A DNA stretch of 64,000 nt, from the NCBI RefSeq assembly GCF_038396845.1, contig NZ_CP151587.1:1214001-1278000 (forward strand), read 5' to 3'. Shown here one piece after another: positions 53,627 to 61,596 of this stretch; position 1 is the stretch's first letter, and every line of letters begins with the position of its first letter. The notes under the pieces are model-generated. The model saw only the letters and a list, made by a program, of their open reading frames with translations, did no database searches and had not been told where the DNA came from. The position numbers and the translations under genes are program-made. This DNA is from Gymnodinialimonas sp. 57CJ19 (GTDB lineage: Bacteria; Pseudomonadota; Alphaproteobacteria; Rhodobacterales; Rhodobacteraceae).

Positions 53627-53698
53627 AGGGGGCTAGCCCCCTTGGCGCATCCTGTGGGATGCGCCCACCCCCAGAGGTGTATTTGCCAAGATGAAGGA
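53627..53698 (+). repeat. Dispersed intergenic element, copy D, with two hairpins
   Basis: Stem 1 is AGGGGG/CCCCCT with loop CTAG (53627-53642). Stem 2 is GGCGCATCC/GGATGCGCC (53644-53652, 53657-53665). The core AGAGGTGTATTTGCCAAGAT then GAAGGA ends 4 bases before the mipZ stop. It lies 54 bases after the cydB stop. Confidence 0.85.
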
Positions 53699-53701
53699 GC
53701 G

Positions 53702-54511
53702 TCAGAAGTTGACGGTGACGCCCGGAAGGTTGAGGGCTGTCATCAGGTCACGCAGTTCTTGGCGGGCGGCGACGTTGGAGATGTTCATCCGCTCGACGCC
53801 CATATCGCGCAGGTCGAGGAGGGTCATGCCGGTGGGGAAGAGTTCCCGGAAGATCACCCGTTCGGAAAAGCCGGGGGCCACGCGAAAGCCGATGCGTTTG
53901 GAGAGTTCCTCCAGAGCGCGGCCCATCTTCGCCTTGTTGTGCATCTGTTGGGCGGGAAGGCGGTTGCGGACGACGACCCAATCGGTGGGTTGGAGGCCCG
54001 CCTTGGCCCGCAGTTGTCGCGCGTGCCAGACCATCTCGGAATAGACGGAGGGGCCTTTGAGGTCGAAGGTTTCGGGGTCGACCTTGGCCAGAAGGTCGAA
54101 GTCCACGAAGCTGTCGTTGAGGGGAGTGACCAGCGTATCGGCCAGGCTGTGGGCGACTTGGCTCAGGCGCGTGTGGCTACCGGGGCAGTCGATCACGATG
54201 AAGTCGCAGCGGCCTTCGTGTTCGGCAACGGCAGAGGACAGGCGGTGGTCGTAGATGTTCACACCCTCGGGCACGTCATCGGCCGAGATGTCGGGCAGGT
54301 CGAGGATCAGGGGGCAGGCAAGGTCCATGCCACGCCGTTCTGCCGTGGCACGGCGGTTGTCCAGATAGCGGTGGAAGCTGCGTTGGCGTAGGTCCAGATC
54401 AAGCCCTCCGACCACATGACCCAGCCGCGCCAATGCTGTTGCGATATGCATGGAGGTCGTCGATTTGCCGGATCCGCCCTTCTCGTTCCCGAGAACAATG
54501 ATATGCGCCAT
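53702..54511 (-). CDS. mipZ: Division-plane positioning ATPase MipZ (ParA family)
   Basis: A 269-aa ParA-type ATPase. The deviant Walker A is KGGSGKST (residues 11-18), followed by LDLDLRQRSFHRYLDNRR. NDSFVDFDLLAKVDPETFDL and VIFRELFPTGMTLLDL match MipZ of Caulobacter, which forms gradients from the poles and places FtsZ at midcell. The start at 54511 (MAHIIVLGNEK) fits the family; the open frame extends further upstream without merit. It diverges from the TPR gene. Confidence 0.93.
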   Translation of the reverse strand: MAHIIVLGNEKGGSGKSTTSMHIATALARLGHVVGGLDLDLRQRSFHRYLDNRRATAERRGMDLACPLILDLPDISADDVPEGVNIYDHRLSSAVAEHEGRCDFIVIDCPGSHTRLSQVAHSLADTLVTPLNDSFVDFDLLAKVDPETFDLKGPSVYSEMVWHARQLRAKAGLQPTDWVVVRNRLPAQQMHNKAKMGRALEELSKRIGFRVAPGFSERVIFRELFPTGMTLLDLRDMGVERMNISNVAARQELRDLMTALNLPGVTVNF

Positions 54512-54679
54512 GGCCTGTCCTGCCTTGTTTTTATACGGTTTTACGGCCTCGTGCGTATCGGGCCCTTTCGGGGTGTATACGCCTGCCTTGGGGGATTTGT
54601 TAAGCGCAAAGCCATAAATGATGGACGGATCATGTGCCCCGTGCGACCCTTTTGCCGCAATGCAAGGAAGGGGCTGGCA

Positions 54680-55951
54680 ATGGAAACGGACCGGTATGGA
54701 AACACGCTTGGTACCGCCAGCGCGGCTGCTGCGCGGGCCTATGACATCGGCGTGGACCACGTCCTGGCCGCCACATCGGGTGCGCAAGAGGCTTTTGCCA
54801 AGGCGGTGGCAGCGGATGAAGGCTTCGCGCTGGCCCATGTGGGCGCGGCCCGAGCGGCGATGTATGCGGGTGACATGGGGGCGATCAAACCGTTGATGGA
54901 ACGGGCCGTTGCGCTGTCCGGCGGCCTTGGAGCGCGCGAGCTTTCTCACATCGCGGTGTTCAACCTGCTGTTCTCTGCCAAGCCGGTGGAGGCCCGCGCC
55001 GCGGTGGAGGCCCATGTCCTTGAACATCCCTGTGATGCCATGGTCGCGCAGATCTGCACCAACATCTTTGGCCTGATCGGTTTTTCCGGCCAACCGGGAC
55101 GTGAGGCGGCCCTGCTGGCCTATACGGGAGCTCTGCTGCCGCATTACGGCGACGATTGGTGGATGGGCTCCATGCATGCGCTGTCGCTCACAGAAGTGGG
55201 TCAGGCGGGTGCGGGGCTCGAGATGATGGAGGCTTCACTGGCACGCTACGGCGCCAACGCCAATGGCTCTCACTTCAAAGCCCATGCGCTGTATGAGCAG
55301 GGTCGGACAGCCGAAGGACGTGCCTATTTAAACGCCTGGATGGCCGACTATGCGCCGCAATCGGTGCTGCACGGGCACCTGTCCTGGCACCAGGCGCTTT
55401 GGGCTTTGCAAGATGGCGATTGGGATGCCATGTGGCGCCACTACCGGGATGAGATTGCGCCGGGCGCGGGCCATGCTTTGCCGATAAATGTCCTCACCGA
55501 CGGGGCGGCCCTCCTCTGGCGGGCGGAAATGGCAGGGGCAGAGGTCGCGGCGGAAGACTGGCGCGCCCTCAGCGCCTATGCGACGCAACATTTCCCCAAC
55601 CCCTCTCAGAGTTTTGCAGATATCCACGCCGCCTTGGCCCATGCCATGGCGGGCGACGGGGCCGCCTTGGCCAAAGTGGCCGAGGCCTCCCGTGGATACG
55701 CCGCCGACTTGGTGCAACCCGTGGCCCGCGCTTGGGGTGCCATCGCGCGGGGCCACTATGCCCTCGCTCTTGTGGAGCTCACTCCCGTCATGGCCGACCA
55801 TGCCCGCCTTGGTGGCTCCAAGGCGCAGCGCGACCTGCTGGAGCTTACCTGGCTGCTCTGCCTGATGCGCACCGGAGCCCAGGACGAGGCCCATCGCGCG
55901 ATCTCCACCCGCCGCCCCCTGTTCTCCCGCGCCGCGCCCGTCGCCCCCTGA
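54680..55951 (+). CDS. TPR-repeat protein of the TTC38 type
   Basis: A 423-aa cytosolic protein of helical repeats, resembling tetratricopeptide repeat protein 38. It shows METDRYGNTLGTASAAAARAYD, ELSHIAVFNLLFSAKPVEA, DDWWMGSMHALSLTEVGQ, HGHLSWHQALWALQDGDWDA and a repeat-rich end. No catalytic motif is known. ATG 54680 follows AAGGAAGGGG; the 88-codon upstream extension overlaps mipZ and is dropped. Confidence 0.85.
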   Translation: METDRYGNTLGTASAAAARAYDIGVDHVLAATSGAQEAFAKAVAADEGFALAHVGAARAAMYAGDMGAIKPLMERAVALSGGLGARELSHIAVFNLLFSAKPVEARAAVEAHVLEHPCDAMVAQICTNIFGLIGFSGQPGREAALLAYTGALLPHYGDDWWMGSMHALSLTEVGQAGAGLEMMEASLARYGANANGSHFKAHALYEQGRTAEGRAYLNAWMADYAPQSVLHGHLSWHQALWALQDGDWDAMWRHYRDEIAPGAGHALPINVLTDGAALLWRAEMAGAEVAAEDWRALSAYATQHFPNPSQSFADIHAALAHAMAGDGAALAKVAEASRGYAADLVQPVARAWGAIARGHYALALVELTPVMADHARLGGSKAQRDLLELTWLLCLMRTGAQDEAHRAISTRRPLFSRAAPVAP

Positions 55952-55998
55952 TCCTTATCCCCCATGCCGCCGCGCCCAAGGCTTTCGCGCCTGCCTCT

Positions 55999-56020
55999 CA
56001 TTCACCTTGGCCCATACAAC
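55999..56020 (-). repeat. Dispersed intergenic element, copy G (reverse, diverged core)
   Basis: The reverse complement reads GTTGTATGGGCCAAGGTGAA then TG, with two changes in the CCAAGATG part. The flank TCAATCCCTCACTCTCCCCA resembles that of copy F. It lies downstream of rpmE on the same strand as rpmE. Confidence 0.55.
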
Positions 56021-56078
56021 TCAATCCCTCACTCTCCCCAAACGATGCCCTTACCTCCAACAGACCCACCCCAAAACG

Positions 56079-56105
56079 CAAAACGCCGCCCCCGAAGGAG
56101 CGGCG
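56079..56105 (-). terminator. Rho-independent terminator after rpmE
   Basis: On the minus strand CGCCGCTCC and GGGGCGGCG form a 9-bp stem with one G-U pair, loop TTCG, then TTTT. Confidence 0.8.
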
Positions 56106-56131
56106 CCTGACGCGTAACAAAAGTCGGTTCC

Positions 56132-56353
56132 TTAGAAGCCCAGACCTTCGTACTTTTTCTTGAACTTCGATACACGGCCGCCGGTGTCCAGCAGACGGGC
56201 GCCGCCGCCGGTCCAGGCAGGGTGAACCGTGGGGTCAATGTCCAGCGCCAGGGTGTCGCCTTCGGCGCCCCAGTGCGAGCGCATCTGAACGATGTCGCCG
56301 TTGGTCATTTTCACGTTGATCACGTGGTACTCGGGATGCAGGTCCTTTTTCAT
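56132..56353 (-). CDS. rpmE: 50S ribosomal protein L31
   Basis: A 73-aa bL31 ([46 protein letters not shown]). It lacks the zinc-binding cysteines, so it is a C-minus form, usual in alphaproteobacteria. GGAGAT precedes the start. It is the last gene of the rplS-rpmE pair, 12 bases after rplS. Confidence 0.96.
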   Translation of the reverse strand: MKKDLHPEYHVINVKMTNGDIVQMRSHWGAEGDTLALDIDPTVHPAWTGGGARLLDTGGRVSKFKKKYEGLGF

Positions 56354-56365
56354 CTCGTGATCTCC

Positions 56366-56746
56366 TTATGCTTTGGCTTTGAGCGGCTTGTAACGGGTAT
56401 CCTCGGCGATACGCGCGGACTTACCGCGACGCGAGCGGAGGTAGTACAGCTTGGAACGACGCACGCGGCCACGGCGCACGACGGTAATGCTGTCGATGTT
56501 TGTCGAATGCAGGGGGAACACACGCTCCACGCCCTCACCGAAGGAGATCTTGCGCACGGTGAACGAGCCGGCAATGCCGTGGCCGTTCTTGCGTGCGATG
56601 CAGACGCCTTCGTAGTTCTGCACACGGGTACGTGTGCCCTCGGTAACCCGGAAGCCGACGCGAATGGTGTCGCCCGCTTTGAAATCCGGAATGTCCTTGG
56701 CAAGTTCTGCAACTTGCTCGGCTTCCAATTGTGCGATCAGGTTCAT
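56366..56746 (-). CDS. rplS: 50S ribosomal protein L19
   Basis: A 126-aa bL19 ([75 protein letters not shown]). AAGGAG lies 8 bases before the start. In most genomes it follows trmD directly; here an inserted segment and a trmD relic separate them. Confidence 0.97.
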   Translation of the reverse strand: MNLIAQLEAEQVAELAKDIPDFKAGDTIRVGFRVTEGTRTRVQNYEGVCIARKNGHGIAGSFTVRKISFGEGVERVFPLHSTNIDSITVVRRGRVRRSKLYYLRSRRGKSARIAEDTRYKPLKAKA

Positions 56747-57168
56747 CTGAAACGCTCCTTTATCTGACGCGGTTTTCCCGCTTGATTTTCCGTCACCCGA
56801 GAGCTCTGGTCTTCGACCGGGTCCGCTTCATTCCCATTCGGGAGCGCCCGCCAGAGGGTCGTGCAATCTACATTCTACAACGTGGTCCCAAGGCCTCGCC
56901 CGCGCCGAAACTTCGCGGATGTCCCATAGCACCACAGTCCACTGGCTGATTCCAACCGTGAACAGGCTGCGTATAAGCGGCGGAGAGGTATGGGGCAAGG
57001 GGCGATTGGGACCATCGCGGCCAATGTGCAGAGGCTGAAATGAGTGTCCGAATTGAGCCAGACCCAACTGGATGCTACGCTGTGCTCAAGTGTCCGGTGT
57101 GTAGACAGGTCAAACGTTTGACACCCCCGTAATTCACTACTCGGAAACACTTGGTTTGGGGAAAGAAA
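56747..57168. other. Region between rplS and the Abi_C gene
   Basis: About 420 bases that should hold the rplS promoter and the left edge of an inserted segment. No recognised gene is present apart from the small candidate frame at 57040. GC content falls from about 57000 onward, into the Abi_C gene. Confidence 0.4.
57040..57132 (+). CDS. Candidate 30-aa cysteine-containing small ORF
   Basis: ATG 57040 with GAGG 5 bases upstream opens a 30-codon frame ending TAA at 57132: MSVRIEPDPTGCYAVLKCPV then CRQVKRLTPP. Cys12, Cys18 and Cys21 (CPVC) recall half of a zinc ribbon. It lies 36 bases upstream of the Abi_C gene on the same strand. It may be chance; evidence is limited to the start site and the CxxC pair. 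Confidence 0.22.
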   Translation: MSVRIEPDPTGCYAVLKCPVCRQVKRLTPP

Positions 57169-57960
57169 ATGACCAATGGCGATTTCGGCGAACCAAACAT
57201 TCCTAATGATCTTTTTGAATGCGCGATGCTCCTGAAAAACAACATCATTGGCCTAACGACTGGGGGTGGTTCGGAGCCTGAGTACAAATTGGCCAGAAGA
57301 AAGCTAATGGAAGACCCGGCAAGCAAGCGGCTTCTGCCGGAGTTTGTGCGTTTCTCAAATGATGCCGCATCGTTGCGGTCAACGCTATCAAGCGTGGCGA
57401 GTGGTGCGGGTTCTTGGGCCGTGCGCCGAGGCCACGTTGTCGAAGCTTTCAAACCCGTATTGACCTTTCTGGAAGCAGGTGGCGGTGCGGCTGACGCAGC
57501 AATTACAAATGGTCTTGCTTTCTATGATGCGCCCGCTGTCCAAGCTTTTTGGGCCAAGGCTTTGGATAGACGAACGACGGACCCGGATGGAGCTATTACC
57601 GCCGCAAGCGCGTTACTTGAGGAGGTCTGCAAGCATATTATCGAGGACAGCGGCGCAAAGTGGGAGTCCAAGTGGAACGTGCCGAAGCTCTATTCAGAAG
57701 CTGCGAGGGTCTTGAAACTCGCACCATCGCAGCACCAAGAAGAAGTTTTCAAAACGATTCTGGGAAATTGCCAAAGCGTCGTTCAGACTATTGGTTCTCT
57801 GAGAAACAAAAGTGGCGATGCCCATGCTGGTGGGCGCTCACGCGTTCCATTCAAGCCACGTCATGCCGCTTTGACGGTCAACTTGGCTGGGTCCATGGCC
57901 TTGTTTCTGATCGAGACTTGGCAGGCGAGAATTGAGGAGCAATGGATCAGCGTTCCTTAG
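57169..57960 (+). CDS. Abortive-infection family protein (Abi_C domain)
   Basis: A 263-aa protein whose C-terminal half matches the Abi_C domain: DPDGAITAASALLEEVCKHI, PKLYSEAARVLKLAP, VVQTIGSLRNKSGDAHAGG, and HAALTVNLAGSMALFLIETW. The N-terminal half (residues 1-140) is not recognised and may be the effector or sensor part. Abi_C proteins are linked to phage defence. Its GC content is visibly lower than that of the neighbouring genes, and it lies between rplS and a trmD relic, so it was probably acquired. ATG 57169 is preceded by GGGGAAAG; TTG 57151 is an alternative. Confidence 0.82.
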   Translation: MTNGDFGEPNIPNDLFECAMLLKNNIIGLTTGGGSEPEYKLARRKLMEDPASKRLLPEFVRFSNDAASLRSTLSSVASGAGSWAVRRGHVVEAFKPVLTFLEAGGGAADAAITNGLAFYDAPAVQAFWAKALDRRTTDPDGAITAASALLEEVCKHIIEDSGAKWESKWNVPKLYSEAARVLKLAPSQHQEEVFKTILGNCQSVVQTIGSLRNKSGDAHAGGRSRVPFKPRHAALTVNLAGSMALFLIETWQARIEEQWISVP

Positions 57961-57992
57961 ACGTGGCGCCATACTGACGCAGCAATTGGCGC

Positions 57993-58315
57993 AGCCGCAG
58001 CGAAATCCCGCTTCGTCCCGCAAACCGGCCACTGTTCTGTCTTGTCGGCCTGTTCCTTCCGCCATTCGGCCACCATGCCGGGGTCGCCCGAAAGCAGCGC
58101 GGGCGGCATCTGATGCTCATGCCGATCGGCGGGCTTGATGTGTTGTGGATGCTCTGGCAGCCCGTCCGAGGAGCGCTCTCTTTTTGGGGGGCTGCTGCGT
58201 TGCCCGGAACGCAGGAGGTAAGCCGTGTGGTGGCGTCCAGAACCTGGGGCGCGGAAATCCCGCGTCCGCTCCTTGCCCACGCGGTCTGCGGACAGGTCTT
58301 GTGTCGGCGATTACA
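57993..58315 (-). pseudogene. Decayed second copy of the trmD 3' end
   Basis: On the minus strand this stretch is homologous to the last 100 or so codons of the intact trmD at 59550. Shared blocks include a 20-base identity (58051-58070 equals 59617-59636) and GGTGGCGTCCAGAACC. The reading frame is broken: relative to trmD there is a 2-base gain near 58170-58180, and the GGEIPAQ loop is altered. GLPEHPQHIKPADRHEHQMP is still readable after the shift. The N-terminal two-thirds of TrmD is missing. It directly abuts the histidine-kinase stop. Confidence 0.85.
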
Positions 58316-59327
58316 GGGGGAACTCCGCGCGCACGACCAATCCGGTCTCTGCCCAGTCCATTTCGAAAGATCCGTCTACGGTGGCGATCAGGTTCTTGAT
58401 AATTCTCGAGCCGCTGCTGCGCTCTGGCTTTGCGACCGCGGGGCCGCCGCTTTCGGACCATGTCATCATCAATCGGTTGCTGTCTTCATTGGCTTGAACT
58501 TTCCAATCGACGTGAACGTTACCACCGTCCGCGCTGAAGGACCCGTGCTTCACGGAATTTGTGGCCAGCTCGTGCAGGCAAAGTGCAACACACGATAGTA
58601 TGTGATTGGAAAGTGCTATGCTGGGGCCGCTGAGTTGAAACTGCTGCTCCCCTTGGGGGGCGTAGGCAGAAAGGATTCGCTGAGACAGCGTGTCAAAGGC
58701 AAGGGTCTGGCCTTCTGGCTTTCTGATTGTCTCGAAGTGAGCGTCGCTCAATGCCCTCAGACGCGCTTCTACAACTTCCGCCAGATCATTTACGTCATCG
58801 TGCTCGCGGGCTGACATCCTAATGATGGAACTCATCACGTTAACGATATTTCGCAGCCTGTGAATAAGCTCTTCATCGGCAAGCTTGCGTGCCTCGGCTT
58901 CGGCTTTGCGTTTGGCCGTAACATCTAATTGCGAGCCGAAAAAGAAAATTAGCTCGCCATCGTCATCCAGGATCGGGCCAATTTGAAGCGCGTTGATGAA
59001 AGCCGTGCCGTCTTTACGGTAGTTCACAAGTTCAACGGTATCGACTCTCCGTTCATCAAGCGCGGCGCGCACGAATTTCACGTTTTCTTCTGTCGTGTCG
59101 CGCCCTTGCAAAAGCCTGCAATTCTTTCCGACGATCTCTTCCTCGGTGTATCCGACAAGATCCAGAAATGCCTGGTTCGCGAAAACAATGGGATTGTCGG
59201 GTCGGTTCGGGTCCGAAATGATCAGTGGGATCTGCGCATGCCGCACGGAATGTGCCATCGCGCCGGCAGTTGCCAGGTCCCAATGCGCACGGTTTTTTCC
59301 TGCCTTCAAAACGTTCTCCAGATCCAT
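58311..59327 (-). CDS. LOV-domain (blue-light) HWE/HisKA_2 histidine kinase
   Basis: A 338-aa soluble sensor kinase. The PAS/LOV domain covers about residues 30-138; GKNCRLLQG holds the flavin-reactive Cys70, with NYRKDGTAFINALQIGPI after it. The phospho-acceptor region EELIHRLRNIVNVM contains His156, followed by an HWE/HisKA_2-type ATPase (LCLHELATNSVKHGSFS, MTWSESGGPAVAKPERSSGS). Start 59327 has AGAGG 7 bases upstream; an in-frame ATG at 59450 would add 41 residues without a good site. No response regulator is adjacent. Confidence 0.88.
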   Translation of the reverse strand: MDLENVLKAGKNRAHWDLATAGAMAHSVRHAQIPLIISDPNRPDNPIVFANQAFLDLVGYTEEEIVGKNCRLLQGRDTTEENVKFVRAALDERRVDTVELVNYRKDGTAFINALQIGPILDDDGELIFFFGSQLDVTAKRKAEAEARKLADEELIHRLRNIVNVMSSIIRMSAREHDDVNDLAEVVEARLRALSDAHFETIRKPEGQTLAFDTLSQRILSAYAPQGEQQFQLSGPSIALSNHILSCVALCLHELATNSVKHGSFSADGGNVHVDWKVQANEDSNRLMMTWSESGGPAVAKPERSSGSRIIKNLIATVDGSFEMDWAETGLVVRAEFPL

Positions 59328-59549
59328 TGACGTGCCTCTGGCAAAACCAGGCTCTTTTTCAAGAGCCTCCTGCGTGCATGCCATTTGTGTTGCTGAGAAG
59401 GGTGTCACGTCGGTAAGCTCGCCGCAACTTAATACCATTTTAGGAAACACACACCCCGCAAAGGGGACCGCATGGTGATCGGTTCCAGAGGCCGGCGACG
59501 CGCGTTTGCGTCGCCCATGATCGCGAAGCGTGTAACGTGGCCTTTGATG

Positions 59550-60356
59550 CTACCCTGCGTCTTTCTCATGGGCCGCCCATAAATCCGGCCGCCGCTCTTG
59601 CGTCAGCGCCTTGGCTTGTTCCTTCCGCCATTCGGCGACCTTGCCGTGATCGCCCGACAGCAGCACGGGCGGCACCTGATGCCCGCGCCAATCGGCGGGT
59701 TTGGTGTATTGTGGGTGCTCCAGCAGCCCGTCCGAGAAGCTTTCTTCCTGGGTGGATTCTGCGTTGCCCAAAACGCCGGGGATCAGCCGCGTGGTGGCGT
59801 CCAGAACCAGTTGCGCGGGGATTTCTCCGCCGGTCAGGACCGCGTCGCCGACGCAGATCTCTTCCATGGCGTAGGCGTCGATCACCCGTTGGTCCAACCC
59901 CTCGAACCGGCCGCAGACGATGGTCATGCCTTTGGCCTTCGAGAACCGCTCGGCATCGGCTTGGGTGAAGGGTTTGCCGCGCGGGGTCATGTAGACGACA
60001 GGCCATTCAGCCGGGTCCGCAGGGGTGCCGCGCGATGCGATATCCAGCGCACGGCCCATCACGTCGGGCTTCAAAACCAGCCCCGCGCCGCCACCCGCTG
60101 GCGTGTCGTCCACTTGCCGGTGCTTGCCGGTCCCGAAGGTGCGTAGATCAACGGTTTCCAGCGCCCAAAGGCCCTTTTGCAAGGCCTTGCCTGTCAGGGA
60201 GGCATCAAGCACGCCGGGGAATGTCTCGGGGAACAAGGTGATGACCTTGGCGCACCAGGCTTTTGCAAGGCGGGGGCGTTCGGTCATTAACTCACGGGGT
60301 TTCAGGCTGGCGGATTGCGTCAGGCGGCCGTGTGATTTGGTAGGGGGCTGTGTCAT
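59550..60356 (-). CDS. trmD: tRNA (guanine-N1-)-methyltransferase TrmD
   Basis: A 268-aa SPOUT methyltransferase for m1G37. The knot shows VDDTPAGGGAGLVLKPDV near residue 83, VYMTPRGKPFTQ, CGRFEGLDQRVIDAY, and CVGDAVLTGGEIPAQ. The N-terminal extension SHGRLTQSASLKPRELM is found in Rhodobacterales TrmD and supports the start at 60356. This is the intact copy; a relic lies at 57993. Upstream on the same strand is a 29-aa gene, not rimM as usual. Confidence 0.95.
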   Translation of the reverse strand: MTQPPTKSHGRLTQSASLKPRELMTERPRLAKAWCAKVITLFPETFPGVLDASLTGKALQKGLWALETVDLRTFGTGKHRQVDDTPAGGGAGLVLKPDVMGRALDIASRGTPADPAEWPVVYMTPRGKPFTQADAERFSKAKGMTIVCGRFEGLDQRVIDAYAMEEICVGDAVLTGGEIPAQLVLDATTRLIPGVLGNAESTQEESFSDGLLEHPQYTKPADWRGHQVPPVLLSGDHGKVAEWRKEQAKALTQERRPDLWAAHEKDAG

Positions 60357-60378
60357 CCCGCCCGTCTACGCGGGCGGG
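60357..60378 (-). promoter_or_regulatory. All-GC hairpin abutting the trmD start codon
   Basis: On the minus strand CCCGCCCG and CGGGCGGG form a perfect 8-bp stem with a 6-base loop. The 3' arm ends at the base before the trmD ATG and contains the only SD-like sequence. It could terminate transcription of the small gene upstream or hinder trmD translation. Confidence 0.5.
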
Positions 60379-60391
60379 CGCGGGCGATCAA

Positions 60392-60481
60392 TTACTTCTC
60401 GTCTTTGTCTTGGCGGGCACGCATTACAACCAGCGTGATAACGGAAACAACGGCGCCGAGGGCGGCATAAACGAAGAACAT
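60392..60481 (-). CDS. 29-aa single-helix membrane protein
   Basis: The frame from ATG 60481 encodes MFFVYAALGAVVSVITLVVM then RARQDKDEK: one membrane helix and a charged cytosolic tail. AAGGA lies 8 bases upstream. It lies 35 bases ahead of trmD on the same strand. The clean helix-plus-charge pattern and the ribosome-binding site argue that it is real. The function is unknown. Confidence 0.6.
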   Translation of the reverse strand: MFFVYAALGAVVSVITLVVMRARQDKDEK

Positions 60482-60660
60482 GATTAAATTCCTTTGAAGG
60501 GGTAAGTGATGCACCCTGTCTAACGCCTGCCGGGTGGCTCTGACATGGCGGGAATCCCGCATCCGGCCCCCTGCGTCAGCGCGCAGAAGCACCGCAGACA
60601 TGCACCTTGTCGCTCGGGGGGCGGATCGGTACATTGCGTCCCTGCGAAGGAGCCTCCCCC

Positions 60661-61596
60661 ATGAGTAAACCTATTCTGGTCGTCGATCAGCTGTCGAAGA
60701 TATACGCCGGCGGCTTCACCGCGCTGGATGCCGTATCGCTAGAGATTGCCGAGGGCGAGATTCTGGCCCTGCTTGGCCCCAACGGTGCGGGCAAGACGAC
60801 CCTGATCTCTACGATTTGCGGGATCGTGCAGCCCACCAGCGGGAAGGTCTCGGTCGGGGGGCATGATACACAAACCGATTACCGTGCCGCCCGCAGCCTG
60901 ATCGGGTTGGTGCCCCAGGAGATCAACCTGGAGCCGTTCGAGAAGGTGATCAACACGGTCCGTTTCTCGCGCGGGCTGTTCGGGAAGCCGCGCAATGATG
61001 CCTATCTGGAGAAGATCCTGCGGCAGCTGTCGTTGTGGGATAAGAAGGACGACGCGATCCGCACCCTGTCGGGGGGGATGAAGCGGCGGGTGTTGATTGC
61101 CAAGGCACTGTCCCACGAGCCTCGATTGTTGTTTCTGGATGAGCCTACGGCGGGCGTGGACGTAGAGCTGCGCCGCGACATGTGGGACATCGTGCGCAGC
61201 TTGCAGGAAAGCGGCGTGACGATCATTTTGACCACCCACTACATCGAAGAGGCCGAAGCGATGGCCGACCGGGTGGGGGTGATCAACAACGGCAAAATCC
61301 TGCTGGTGGAAGAGAAGGCCAACCTGATGGCCCGCATGGGGCAGAAGGAGCTTCGCATTGATCTGGCCGAGCCGATTGACGCCATCCCCGCCGTTTTGGC
61401 GGACCGCGATCTGGTGTTGGAGCAGGGCGGCGGCCGGTTGGTTTACCGCTACGACACCCGCGCAGAGCGCACCGGTATCGTCCGTCTGTTGGCGGCCTTG
61501 CAGAGCGAAGGGCTGGTCGTGGCCGACGTGGAAACCAAGCAGAGTTCATTGGAAGAGATTTTCGTGGGTCTCGTGAAAGAAGGGGAAGAGGCATGA
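60661..61596 (+). CDS. ABC transporter ATP-binding protein (drug/lipid export type)
   Basis: A 311-aa ATPase. Walker A is GPNGAGKT (residues 40-47), the Q-loop is in [11 protein letters not shown], the signature is LSGGMKRRV, Walker B is [12 protein letters not shown] and the H-loop is TTHYIEEA. The long C-terminal tail after residue 225 fits the ABC-2 exporter ATPase group (YadG-like). AAGGAG lies 8 bases before ATG 60661. It overlaps the permease gene by 4 bases. Confidence 0.93.
   Translation: MSKPILVVDQLSKIYAGGFTALDAVSLEIAEGEILALLGPNGAGKTTLISTICGIVQPTSGKVSVGGHDTQTDYRAARSLIGLVPQEINLEPFEKVINTVRFSRGLFGKPRNDAYLEKILRQLSLWDKKDDAIRTLSGGMKRRVLIAKALSHEPRLLFLDEPTAGVDVELRRDMWDIVRSLQESGVTIILTTHYIEEAEAMADRVGVINNGKILLVEEKANLMARMGQKELRIDLAEPIDAIPAVLADRDLVLEQGGGRLVYRYDTRAERTGIVRLLAALQSEGLVVADVETKQSSLEEIFVGLVKEGEEA

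Noticed and set aside
53702-53981. Plus-strand frames opposite mipZ
   Set aside because: Shadows of mipZ; no start site or motif.
57957-58280. 107-codon minus-strand frame read as a new gene
   Set aside because: It is the frameshifted trmD relic, shown by the block identity with the intact trmD.
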